Shown here one piece after another: positions 15,262 through 22,283 of a stretch of DNA of 31,113 nucleotides. Each line of letters starts with the position of its first letter. Within the stretch, counting starts at the first letter, position 1. The translations under genes were made by a program, and so were the position numbers. Below the pieces are notes generated by a model, which made no database searches, was not told the origin of the DNA, and saw only the letters and a program-made list of their open reading frames with translations. Source of the stretch: JAUMXJ01 sp041781135 (GTDB lineage: Bacteria > Bacillota > Clostridia > Peptostreptococcales > Acidaminobacteraceae); the NCBI GenBank assembly GCA_041781135.1, contig JBHAZV010000025.1, forward strand, positions 1 to 31,113, written 5' to 3'.

Positions 15262-16476
15262 CTATTCCGCGCCGTAGTAAAACTCATCCCTCGGCAGCTC
15301 GCCGCCTATTGCTTTCGGATTTTGGCCGTGCAGCACATTTAAGTATCCTTCGAGCATCGATTTCATTTCGCTGCCGGTGATAAGCACTATTCGGCATTTC
15401 GGAATAGCGATTTGTGCGACATTTTCAGGGAAAATACCATATTCGGCGACAATTTTGGCGACCCTGACCGTTTCGGTATTTGCCATTGCCACGGAGTCTG
15501 CGTAATGCTTAAGGAAGTCTGCGATCGCTTCCGGATGTTCGTCCGCAAATTCTTTGCGCGCTACTGTCACACCAGTGACAAGAGCGCTCTTTGCAGAAAC
15601 TTCTGCATTTTTATCCTGCAGACTTTCCCATGCTGTGTTTAGGTCTATCAGCTCTATAATTGCGGGGTTTTTAATATTTGCCGCGCTTGCAAACGGCTGC
15701 GGAAGCATCGCGACGGCGCTGTTGTCGTTTACTATCGCAGCTACACATTCTGCATGTTCGCTTTTCCATTCTATGTTTGCTGAGATCCCGGCTGATTCGA
15801 GCAGGTGGGTCAGCACGAATTCCGGCGTAGCGCCCTTGCCGCTTGCGTAAATGGTGCGTCCTTCGAGATCGGCTATATCGTCTACGCTGCTGTCGACGCC
15901 GCAGATATAGAGTACTCCGAGCGTGTTGACGCCAAGTACAACTATTTTGCCTCCGGTTTTGTTGTAAAGCACGGCAGCGAGATTTGCAGGGATTGCGGCG
16001 ATGTCTGTTTCGCCTTTTGCGATGCTTGCGCTTACTTCATCCGGCGACCCGGCTATCGTAAATGTATAGTTATTTGACAAACTGCCGCTATCTGCATTGT
16101 GCATAAAGTCTGCCATTCCGATTGCTGTCGGGCCTTTGAGCGCAGTTACCCTGATGTTTGCTGTGCCGCCGTCCGCGTCTGATGGGTCGGAGCCGGAATC
16201 AGAACCCGAGGCTGCGGTGTTTGTGTCGGTATTTGTTGAGCCGGCAGCCGAAGTCGCTTCGCCTGATGTATCGTTTGAAGCGGCGTCTGATGCGCTGTCT
16301 GTGGTGTGACTTGAAGCGGAGTCTGTGGCAGCGGCGTTTGTGGTGTCGCTCGAAACGACTGCGTTTGCGGTGTCTGACGAATTGTCTGCGGCTGTTGCGC
16401 CGCTTGGTGCGGAACACGCGGAGAGCAGCAATACCAATGCTGTAAGCCAGCAAAGAACTATATTATATTTTTTCAT
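15262..16476 (-). CDS. ABC transporter substrate-binding lipoprotein (NMT1/SsuA/TauA-like)
   Basis: Extracellular binding protein for the permease-ATPase fusion downstream. The start at 16476 is set by GAGGTG and gives a clear lipoprotein signal: M-K-K, a hydrophobic core and the lipobox L-L-S-A-C with Cys21. Residues about 25-105 are a low-complexity Ser/Thr/Asp/Ala spacer, probably a flexible wall-spanning tether. The binding domain follows (V-T-A-L-K-G-P-T-A-I-G, then G-E-T-D-I-A-A-I-P-A-N-L-A-A). This layout is that of NMT1/THI5-like periplasmic domains, which bind nitrate, sulfonates, pyrimidines or similar small molecules. The ligand is unknown; no thiamine riboswitch is seen upstream. 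Confidence 0.87.
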   Translation of the reverse strand: MKKYNIVLCWLTALVLLLSACSAPSGATAADNSSDTANAVVSSDTTNAAATDSASSHTTDSASDAASNDTSGEATSAAGSTNTDTNTAASGSDSGSDPSDADGGTANIRVTALKGPTAIGMADFMHNADSGSLSNNYTFTIAGSPDEVSASIAKGETDIAAIPANLAAVLYNKTGGKIVVLGVNTLGVLYICGVDSSVDDIADLEGRTIYASGKGATPEFVLTHLLESAGISANIEWKSEHAECVAAIVNDNSAVAMLPQPFASAANIKNPAIIELIDLNTAWESLQDKNAEVSAKSALVTGVTVARKEFADEHPEAIADFLKHYADSVAMANTETVRVAKIVAEYGIFPENVAQIAIPKCRIVLITGSEMKSMLEGYLNVLHGQNPKAIGGELPRDEFYYGAE

Positions 16477-16491
16477 ATTCACCTCACGGCA

Positions 16492-16554
16492 ATTATAACA
16501 CACATCATGCGGCTGGCTATCTGCATGATATTGTACCCTATAATTTTTAGGGTA
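16492..16554 (-). promoter_or_regulatory. Extended -10 promoter and inverted repeat upstream of the binding-protein gene
   Basis: On the minus strand an extended -10, TGTTATAAT, has its hexamer at 16497-16492, about 15 bp before the start codon. The -35 is weak. A perfect 7-bp inverted repeat TACCCTA/TAGGGTA with a 7-base A/T spacer occupies 16534-16554, upstream of the promoter. It is a plausible site for an activator or repressor of the importer. Confidence 0.5.
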
Positions 16555-16674
16555 GGTATGTGCAAATACATAATATAAAATTTTTGCAACACTTGACAGG
16601 CAGCTGCGGAATATGTGCGAACTGTGTCATATGCAACATTTTAGTAAACAAGCCTTTATAATTTGCGTTTTGCA

Positions 16675-16703
16675 TTTACGAAAATCGTTCGTTGGTGTAA
16701 AAT
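16675..16703 (+). promoter_or_regulatory. Promoter of the cupin-like gene
   Basis: TTTACG (16675-16680) and TAAAAT (16698-16703) are separated by exactly 17 bp. The predicted start of transcription is near 16710, followed by AAGGAGG and the ATG at 16726. Confidence 0.6.
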
Positions 16704-16725
16704 ATTACTTACAAAAGGAGGCAGT

Positions 16726-17268
16726 ATGTCTGATTTGAAAGATTATATTATTGATGAGGTTGAAGGATTATATCGCATAATCAAACTAAAGGAATTCCGC
16801 AAGACGGAGGGTGTGAATTTTGATGTAATGATAAAGGACATGGTTCCGCCGGTTCACGCCATCGACAGGGTGCTCCACCAGAAAAGCGCTATTTCGCCGG
16901 GTTCTGTGGGAGATGTCGAAAGACCATGGTATATGCACACCTGCCAGGACGACAATTTGATCGTTCTTCATGGAACACGCTATGTTGAGGTGTACAACAA
17001 AGCTCATGGCAAAGTAGAGCATTTTGTGGTAGAGCCGAACAAAATCGTGCATAACGGCAAAGTGGTTTTTGAAGGCGGCGCGGTTTTGGTGTGGCCGGCG
17101 GGGGTGTTCCACAGGATACAAAGCGGCGAAGAGGGCTCTGCATCAGTGAATCTCGCTACTCATTACGACAATTTTGATATCAAAACAAACTTCAATATCT
17201 ACGACCTCAATACCGAAACAGGCGAATATGTGTGTATCCGTGAGGGCTTCAAGGATCAGAAGGAATAG
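16726..17268 (+). CDS. Cupin-fold-like conserved protein of unknown function
   Basis: A 180-residue soluble protein. The start at 16726 is fixed by AAGGAGG 4 bases upstream, which rules out an in-frame start 21 codons earlier. The middle of the protein has the strand-turn pattern of a cupin barrel: W-Y-M-H-T-C-Q-D-D-N-L-I-V-L-H-G-T-R-Y-V-E-V-Y, later a G-x-V-L-V-W-P-A-G-V-F-H-R-I segment. The last contains the Pro-x-Gly-x-x-His typical of the second cupin motif, so a metal site using His residues is possible. No enzyme activity can be assigned. It has its own promoter and is separate from the malic enzyme gene downstream. Confidence 0.65.
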   Translation: MSDLKDYIIDEVEGLYRIIKLKEFRKTEGVNFDVMIKDMVPPVHAIDRVLHQKSAISPGSVGDVERPWYMHTCQDDNLIVLHGTRYVEVYNKAHGKVEHFVVEPNKIVHNGKVVFEGGAVLVWPAGVFHRIQSGEEGSASVNLATHYDNFDIKTNFNIYDLNTETGEYVCIREGFKDQKE

Positions 17269-17402
17269 TTCGGATTTTGCGAACTGAACATGGTGGCGTT
17301 TCCGCGTATTGCGGATTCGCTGCCAATTTTTTAGGCAGAATGTTTGATTGTGCGGTGAAGCGAGAGCGTTAATGAAAACGTGCCGTATTATTTTTGCCAA
17401 AT

Positions 17403-17431
17403 TTGGACAAACAAATAATCAAATATATAAA
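17403..17431 (+). promoter_or_regulatory. Promoter of the malic enzyme gene
   Basis: TTGGAC (17403-17408), a 17-bp spacer and TATAAA (17426-17431). The predicted message starts near 17438, with GGGAGG ahead of the ATG at 17457. A small inverted repeat TCCGC/GCGGA lies farther upstream, near 17299-17313. Confidence 0.65.
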
Positions 17432-17456
17432 ATTTTCGGAGAACCGGGAGGACATT

Positions 17457-18629
17457 ATGGACATTGCAGCTGCTGCGCTCGAAAAGCACAGGGAGTGGAA
17501 AGGGAAATTAGAGATAAATGTCAAGACGCCGATAGAATCTAATGAGGATCTGGCGCTTGCATATACGCCGGGGGTTGCGGCACCCTGTCTTGAAATAGCG
17601 AAGGACGAGAGACTGGCTTACGAATATACTGCAAAATCGAACTTTATAGCGGTAATAACAGATGGAACGGCGGTTCTCGGGCTTGGCGACATAGGGCCAT
17701 CTGCGGCAATGCCTGTTATGGAGGGCAAATGCGCGTTGTTTAAGCGCTTTGCCGGAATCGACGCCGTGCCGATCTGCGTGGATTCTAAGGATTCGGCGGT
17801 CATAGTCGATACTGTACGGGCGATATCAAAGAGCTTTGGAGGCATCAATCTGGAGGATATAAGCGCGCCGAGGTGCTTTGAGATAGAAAAGGCGCTTATA
17901 GACAGCTGTGATGTGCCTGTTTTTCATGACGATCAGCATGGCACGGCGATTGTTACGGCGGCGGCTCTGCTTAATGCTGTGCGATATACCGGCAGGAAGA
18001 TGGGTGAGCTCAAAATAGTCATATCCGGCGCGGGGGCAGCGGGGATTTCCATAGCGAAGCTGATATTGCAGATGAATTTCGGCGATGTCGTGCTTTGTTC
18101 CAGTAAGGGCGCGGTTTATGACGGCGCGCCGTATAATAATGACGAACAGCAGGCGATGGCAAAGATCACAAACAGGGCGGCGCAGCGCGGAACGCTTGCG
18201 GATGCGCTCGTCGGCGCAGACGTGCTCATCGGCGTCTCCAAACCGGGAATCGTGACTGCGGATATGGTTGCGAGTATGGCAAAGAATGCGATAGTATTTG
18301 CTATGGCGAATCCTATACCTGAGATTATGCCTGATGTTGCAAAGGCTGCAGGTGCTGCTGTCGTTGGCACTGGCAGGTCGGATTTTCCTAATCAGGTAAA
18401 TAATGTACTTGCGTTTCCCGGGGTGTTCAGGGGGGCGCTCGACTGCCGGGCGAGCAGGATTACGGCGGAGATGAACGAGGCGGCTGCGAGGGCTATCGCA
18501 TATACAATAAAAGAAGAAGAACTCACGGGCGATTATGTTATTCCGGGGCCGTTTCATCCTGAGGTTGTGCGCAATGTTGCTGATGCGGTCAGGCGCGAGG
18601 CGGAAAAACAGGGATTAAGCAGGATATAA
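17457..18629 (+). CDS. Malic enzyme (malate dehydrogenase, decarboxylating)
   Basis: Converts malate to pyruvate and CO2 with reduction of NAD(P). Short bacterial form of 390 residues without a phosphotransacetylase domain. Visible signatures are L-A-L-A-Y-T-P-G-V-A-A-P-C (catalytic Tyr region), T-D-G-T-A-V-L-G-L-G-D-I-G, the metal/substrate segment F-H-D-D-Q-H-G-T-A-I-V, and the nucleotide-binding turn I-S-G-A-G-A-A-G-I-S-I-A. The start at 17457 follows GGGAGG; a start 21 codons upstream lacks a site and overlaps the promoter. The cofactor preference cannot be fixed by eye. In an anaerobe it would supply pyruvate or NAD(P)H. Confidence 0.94.
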   Translation: MDIAAAALEKHREWKGKLEINVKTPIESNEDLALAYTPGVAAPCLEIAKDERLAYEYTAKSNFIAVITDGTAVLGLGDIGPSAAMPVMEGKCALFKRFAGIDAVPICVDSKDSAVIVDTVRAISKSFGGINLEDISAPRCFEIEKALIDSCDVPVFHDDQHGTAIVTAAALLNAVRYTGRKMGELKIVISGAGAAGISIAKLILQMNFGDVVLCSSKGAVYDGAPYNNDEQQAMAKITNRAAQRGTLADALVGADVLIGVSKPGIVTADMVASMAKNAIVFAMANPIPEIMPDVAKAAGAAVVGTGRSDFPNQVNNVLAFPGVFRGALDCRASRITAEMNEAAARAIAYTIKEEELTGDYVIPGPFHPEVVRNVADAVRREAEKQGLSRI

Positions 18630-18642
18630 TCTGCGCTGACAT

Positions 18643-18779
18643 TTTTTTGCGCCATGTGCGGATAGCTTTCTCCGCCGCGTGTGAGTGGCTTTTTCTCGAG
18701 TTTTTCCGAGGGCTGCGGAATGATATGTCTTCGCCGCGTGTGCAGTGGTTTTTCGTGTTTTTCGCGTATGTGCCGGAAT
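18643..18779. repeat. Degenerate tandem repeat, period about 59 bp
   Basis: Copy A is 18672-18721 and copy B is 18731-18779. Both contain CGCCGCGTGTG..AGTGG, a T-rich stretch, then GC.GGAAT. The tail of a third copy precedes them (18643-18666). It fills the gap between malic enzyme and the MarR promoter; no gene is seen there. Confidence 0.55.
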
Positions 18780-18850
18780 TTGTCGCTAATATCTTCGGAG
18801 CGCCTGCCTGACGGGTTTTGCATATGTGTGCGAATTACATATTGCTTCGT

Positions 18851-18904
18851 TTGCAATGACCGAAATAAAGATGTATAATTTAAGATGAGAACATTTCTCA
18901 TCTT
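18851..18904 (+). promoter_or_regulatory. Promoter and palindromic operator of the MarR gene
   Basis: TTGCAA (18851-18856), a 17-bp spacer and TATAAT (18874-18879). A perfect 10-bp inverted repeat AAGATGAGAA/TTCTCATCTT with a 3-base centre covers 18882-18904, right over the expected transcription start near 18886. This is the classic arrangement for MarR autorepression. Confidence 0.8.
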
Positions 18905-18925
18905 TTTGATTTTGCGGAGGTAGCT

Positions 18926-19381
18926 TTGGCAAATTATACGAATGAAATAAGCGCTATGATGGAAAAGGTCAGTACAATGATTGTTACTCAGGACAAACAG
19001 GGCTTCTATAAATCGGCGGTCGGCGGAGGTTATGGACTTTTTGAGCTGCTCGTTATTTCAGCGGTTGCAAAGGCGGATTGCAGCATCAAAAATATAGTCA
19101 GTCATTTTGGCGTCAATAGAAATATTGTGAACTCTGTGGTCGGCTCGCTTATGAAAAGCGGTGTTTTGACCAAGATAAGGGGCGAAAACGATGCGAGGGT
19201 TCAGCTGCTTAGCCTTACGGAAAAGGGGCGCGCGGTGTATCGTCTGATAGAGGCGGAAAAACAGCGCGAACTTGAATTTATGCTGAGCGAGGCATCTATC
19301 AACGAGGAGAAGGCGATACTTAAATTTTTGAGTAAGTACATACAGTACAGGACAGAAAAATTTGTGGTAAAACCGCGTTGA
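18926..19381 (+). CDS. MarR-family transcriptional regulator
   Basis: A 151-residue winged-helix repressor. The wHTH core spans about residues 35-105, with the recognition region F-G-V-N-R-N-I-V-N-S-V-V-G-S-L-M-K-S-G-V-L and the wing R-G-E-N-D-A-R-V-Q-L-L-S-L-T-E-K-G. The last of these is the family's most conserved stretch. The start is TTG at 18926, with GCGGAGG five bases upstream. A perfect palindrome covers its own transcription start, so autoregulation is likely. No obvious partner gene follows on the same strand; the next gene is a reverse-strand ferredoxin. The ligand and targets are unknown. Confidence 0.9.
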   Translation: MANYTNEISAMMEKVSTMIVTQDKQGFYKSAVGGGYGLFELLVISAVAKADCSIKNIVSHFGVNRNIVNSVVGSLMKSGVLTKIRGENDARVQLLSLTEKGRAVYRLIEAEKQRELEFMLSEASINEEKAILKFLSKYIQYRTEKFVVKPR

Positions 19382-19548
19382 TTGCGGCGTGTGTTTGATT
19401 TTGTGGCTGAGTAAGTATTACCGATAATTTGCCGTATATGTGCTGTCTGGTATCCGCTGCACATGCACCGCCTGATGAGCCGCTTGGATACGAAGTGATT
19501 GATGCTTGCCGCCACTGATGTGCACCGTGGTTTCTGATATGCACCGGG

Positions 19549-19590
19549 CGTACACTGCCGGGTACATACTGCCGGGTATACACTTTCGGA
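19549..19590. repeat. Three tandem 14-bp repeats
   Basis: Copies are 19549-19562, 19563-19576 and 19577-19590, with the pattern TACACTGCCGGG/TACATACTGCCGGG and a diverged third copy. They lie in the 292-bp non-coding stretch between marR and ferredoxin. That stretch also holds two copies of GAGCCGCTTG and nothing else recognised. Confidence 0.65.
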
Positions 19591-19606
19591 CGAGCCGCTT
19601 GAGCAG

Positions 19607-19639
19607 AAAAAAAGAGCCGCGCCTTTTGGCGTGCGGCTC
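19607..19639 (-). terminator. Intrinsic terminator of the ferredoxin gene
   Basis: Strong hairpin GAGCCGC..GCC (19614-19623), TTTT loop, GGC..GCGGCTC (19628-19639). It is followed on the minus strand by seven T residues (A-run at 19607-19613). On the plus strand the trailing sequence is less T-rich but could also stop the marR message. Confidence 0.85.
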
Positions 19640-19673
19640 GGGTTGTTTTGAGGTCTCCCCACCTCGAAAACGA

Positions 19674-19838
19674 TTATTCAGGCTGTGGTGCGTTTACTGG
19701 GCAAACATTTGCGCAAGCGCCGCAGTCGATGCAGCCATTGCCGATGACATACTGAGTGTCCCCTGAAGAAATAGCGCTCACAGGGCACTGTGCTTCACAA
19801 GCGCCGCAAGAAATGCAGCTATCATGGATTACATACAT
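19674..19838 (-). CDS. 2[4Fe-4S] ferredoxin
   Basis: Small 54-residue electron carrier of the clostridial type. Two complete cluster motifs are present: C-I-S-C-G-A-C-E-A-Q-C-P and C-I-D-C-G-A-C-A-N-V-C-P, each C-x2-C-x2-C-x3-C-P. The start at 19838 is set by GGGAGG and gives M-Y-V-I-H-D-S-C; a longer form from 19889 has no ribosome site. It would carry low-potential electrons in the cytoplasm, for example for pyruvate:ferredoxin oxidoreductase or hydrogenase. Its promoter is probably TTGCAA (19889-19884) and TAAAAT (19867-19862), 16 bp apart. It is monocistronic with its own terminator. Confidence 0.95.
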   Translation of the reverse strand: MYVIHDSCISCGACEAQCPVSAISSGDTQYVIGNGCIDCGACANVCPVNAPQPE

Positions 19839-20096
19839 AATTGAACCTCCCTTATGTTTCCATTTTAGGGGCACTGACGATATTTGCAAATACTTTATTT
19901 AATTTAATTGTCTTATTGTGCCTCTTTGTTTTGATAATTATTACTAATACTGTGCGCGAAGTATGGATTTGCAGCGTCAGGTGCGGCGTGGGTGCGCTAT
20001 GTGGCGCAAGGTATGTTATGTGGCGAGCTGCAGCGCTTGGAACAGCGTGCGATGTGATTGCGGCCATAGATTTAATGATGCTGTAATTTTCCGGTA

Positions 20097-20114
20097 AATG
20101 TTTTGTGGTAGACT
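20097..20114 (+). promoter_or_regulatory. Extended -10 promoter of smpB with little or no leader
   Basis: TGGTAGACT at 20106-20114 is an extended -10 (TG-n-TAGACT); the -35 region is weak. Counting 7 bases from the hexamer places the transcription start at about 20121, which is itself the G of an in-frame GTG. No Shine-Dalgarno is present. The preceding 19839-20108 stretch shows no credible gene. Confidence 0.45.
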
Positions 20115-20567
20115 GTGTCTGTGAAAACATTGGTTCAAAACAAGAAGGCTTACCACGATTTTTTTATCGAGGAGACGTACGAGGCGGGCATCGAACTGTT
20201 TGGAACGGAAGTTAAATCCATCCGAGCAGGCAAATGCAGCATTCGCGAGGCGTATGTCGAGTTTAAGCGCGGTGAGGCCTTCCTTGTCGGTATGAATATC
20301 AGCCCGTACGAGATGGGAAATATTTACAATCGGGATCCGCTGCGGGTCAGGCGGCTTTTGCTTCGAAAGCGCGAAATTCGCACCTTGGTGGAGGCGGTGA
20401 CGCGGGATGGTTATACCGCACTGCCGACAAAGGTTTACCTGAGCGACAGGGGGCTTGTAAAGATCGAAATCGCAATCGCAAAGGGCAAAAAGTTGTACGA
20501 CAAGCGCGAAAGTATTCAAAAGAGAGACGTAGAGCGAAGGCTCAAAAAGGAGGTCAAGGGCTGCTAG
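20115..20567 (+). CDS. smpB: SsrA-binding protein
   Basis: RNA-binding partner of tmRNA in trans-translation, which rescues stalled ribosomes. It opens with the family N-terminus K-T-L-V-Q-N-K-K-A-Y-H-D-F-F-I-E-E-T-Y-E-A-G, continues with G-T-E-V-K-S-I-R-A-G-K, and ends in the basic tail K-L-Y-D-K-R-E-S-I-Q-K-R-D. That tail enters the decoding channel. The start is either GTG 20115 or GTG 20121; the latter coincides with the predicted transcription start. The length of 150 residues is typical. tmRNA follows 25 bp after the stop, as often seen in Firmicutes, so the two parts of the system may share a transcript. Confidence 0.95.
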   Translation: MSVKTLVQNKKAYHDFFIEETYEAGIELFGTEVKSIRAGKCSIREAYVEFKRGEAFLVGMNISPYEMGNIYNRDPLRVRRLLLRKREIRTLVEAVTRDGYTALPTKVYLSDRGLVKIEIAIAKGKKLYDKRESIQKRDVERRLKKEVKGC

Positions 20568-20592
20568 CATATTAATTAAAAATAAAAAATAT

Positions 20593-20948
20593 GGGGATGT
20601 AAAGGTTTCGACAGGGTATGTGCCTGTATGTAAGCGAGCCGCGTTTTCTGATCTGGGGTACGCGTAAAAGAACTGGATTATTAAATATAAACGCAAACAA
20701 AAAATTTGCATTCGCTGCTTAATTAGCGAGCCTCTCCTGAGCCTTCTCTCGGCCGCTCAGGACTTGGCCAACATGCCGGGGGCTGTGCAGCCTTTGCTTC
20801 TCTAAGGGGCTGCTCAGTACAATAGGGATAGTCAGCTTCTTAGTTTCCCGACCCGCTTGGGGCTGATGAAATTTCGGGTCAGGTGCGCTCGGAGAAAGCA
20901 TATGGACGTGTATTTTGGACGCGGGTTCGACTCCCGCCATCTCCACCA
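20593..20948 (+). ncRNA. ssrA: Transfer-messenger RNA (tmRNA)
   Basis: The 5' end GGGGATGTAAAGGTTTCGAC and the 3' end GGGTTCGACTCCC..CATCTCCACCA are diagnostic. The 7-bp acceptor stem GGGGATG/CATCTCC pairs with one G-U. CCA is encoded, ending at 20948. The tag reading frame is best read as GCA at 20693 through TAA at 20720-20722, giving A-N-K-K-F-A-F-A-A. This is the same length and ending type as other clostridial tags. Its length is about 356 nt. It directly follows smpB. Confidence 0.95.
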
Positions 20949-21012
20949 ATTTAATCGCAGGTCGAACACCCGGAGCTGGGTTCGATGTGCCAATCACAGG
21001 CTCCACCATCCT
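20949..21012 (+). repeat. Degenerate second copy of a tRNA-like 3' end after tmRNA
   Basis: About 60 bp after the tmRNA T-arm there is another GGGTTCGA (20978-20985), followed by GGCTCCACCATC (20999-21010), echoing the tmRNA end GGGTTCGA..CATCTCCACCA. The intervening stem does not pair well, so it is not a functional tRNA. A decayed attachment-site duplication or partial tmRNA copy is possible. Confidence 0.4.
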
Positions 21013-21014
21013 AT

Positions 21015-21052
21015 AAAACAGCAGATTTTTATATAAAGACTGTTGTTTTTTT
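21015..21052 (+). terminator. Intrinsic terminator of tmRNA
   Basis: Arms AACAGCAG (21017-21024) and CTGTTGTT (21040-21047), with one G-T pair, lead into a run of T residues to 21052. A flanking A-run on the left extends the pairing. Confidence 0.75.
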
Positions 21053-21082
21053 AATGCTTTGACAAATATCAGCGGTGGCAAA

Positions 21083-22282
21083 ATGAAGTTCAGTTTTTTC
21101 AAATCTCATGAGGATAAAAAGAATAATCGGGTGTTTTTATTCTTTATCATTGCAGTGCTTATTGCAGTGGGGCTTGGCCCTGCCTACTATTATTTACCGG
21201 CACTCTGGCCTGAAGGTGAGTATATTGCCCACAAAAGCCCTGATAATGAAATCTCGCTTTGGTTGTATCCTATCGGCGAATTCAGCGAGCCGGACAGGGC
21301 GGCGATCAGGGAACAAGAGCGCTTGTCACAAATTTATTCGGCGCGGCCTTTACAGATAAAAAATATACCAGATATACTATTGACAGTCCGACTGGAGTAA
21401 AAGCATTAAATTTTCTTATAGATATGATTAAGGATGGCTCATTTTCCTATGATACGACTATTCAGGCAAGGGACGAGCTGGGTCTTTTTGCAGATGGAAG
21501 CATAGCGATGACATTGGCGTGGAACTCTTCTAACGCCAGGAATTATGCGTCTGATGCGGATTTTCGCATTTTTCCTATGGCATTTCCTACATATGGAGGC
21601 AGTCCGGAGCTTTGCAGCGGTATTTGGGGATTTGGAATTTTTAATAAATGACGCAGCCAGGCTCCGAAAAGTGTGCGGGCTGTTTCCTGTTCGCTCATCA
21701 CTCGATGATATTTATGACGGCACAGAATTTGAGTCTTCTATGAAGCCCTTTGAAACTCTTACAGGATTTGCGCGGCCGTGTTACAATATTACTCCGGGAT
21801 GGGTGTCTCAGAGGACAGCCTGGTGGTCGATGCTCCAAAAAGTATTTAGCGGTACAGATGTCGAGACCGCTCTGTCGGAATATTCTGATATTGTAAACAG
21901 TAGGGGCAATAATACAAAAACTAACGGAGCGGCCGGCAACGGCAAGAGCCGCGTGCTTTTTATAAGCTCAAATGCTATTGATTATCCGGGCGTTGAGGAG
22001 CAAATAGAAGGCATACGAGAAGCCTTGGGCGATGATGCGTTTCTTCATTCGAATAGTGATAATGCAGCCGAAAAGCTGGATGCTGTGTTAGCATTGTTCA
22101 ATACCGACATAAGGACAGAAGCAGGGGATTTGCACATCACTATCAGTGTCGGTTCTGCTGATTTTCCTGAAAATGCGTCGACTATAGAGGAGCTTGTGCA
22201 GGCTGCCGACAAAGCGCTTTACTATGTGAAGGGCAATGGGCGAAATGCATACAGGCGATATTCAGATATTGATTGGAGGTAG
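21083..22282 (+). pseudogene. Decayed membrane-anchored binding-protein/GGDEF hybrid gene
   Basis: Remains of one large sensor gene in at least two frames. Start ATG 21083 gives a Lys-rich N-terminus, a membrane segment and D-N-E-I-S-L-W-L-Y-P-I-G-E-F, the opening of a family-1 extracellular solute-binding domain. The frame breaks near 21290-21400. The middle and end of the same domain continue in another frame (Y-T-I-D-S-P-T-G-V-K-A-L-N-F-L-I-D), shifting back near 21640. Then comes the start of a second binding-type domain (K-S-R-V-L-F-I-S-S-N), joined directly to the last 60 residues of a GGDEF diguanylate cyclase domain (I-T-I-S-V-G-S-A-D-F-P, A-D-K-A-L-Y-Y-V-K-G-N-G-R-N). The GG(D/E)EF active site itself is deleted. 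It ends inside the proC ribosome site. Confidence 0.78.
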
Positions 22283-22283
22283 C

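Noticed and set aside
16477..16725. Riboswitch (such as thiamine pyrophosphate) ahead of the importer or cupin genes
   Set aside because: No conserved riboswitch core could be matched, and the importer start codon lies only about 15 bp from its -10 box, leaving no room for one.
17826..18557. Reverse-strand reading frame of 243 codons opposite malic enzyme
   Set aside because: Composition (Arg/His/Ile-rich) and lack of motifs fit a shadow of the malic enzyme gene.
19841..20086. Forward frame of 81 codons with a hydrophobic start
   Set aside because: It overlaps the ferredoxin promoter, has no ribosome site, and its second half is encoded by a GC-rich, repeat-like stretch.
20978..21010. A tRNA gene after tmRNA
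   Set aside because: Only a T-loop-like GGTTCGA and a CCACCA-like end are present; the T stem does not pair and no D or anticodon arm is found.
21259..21651. Independent small gene in the middle of the sensor remnant
   Set aside because: Its sequence is the central part of a solute-binding domain whose ends lie in another frame, with no start signal of its own.
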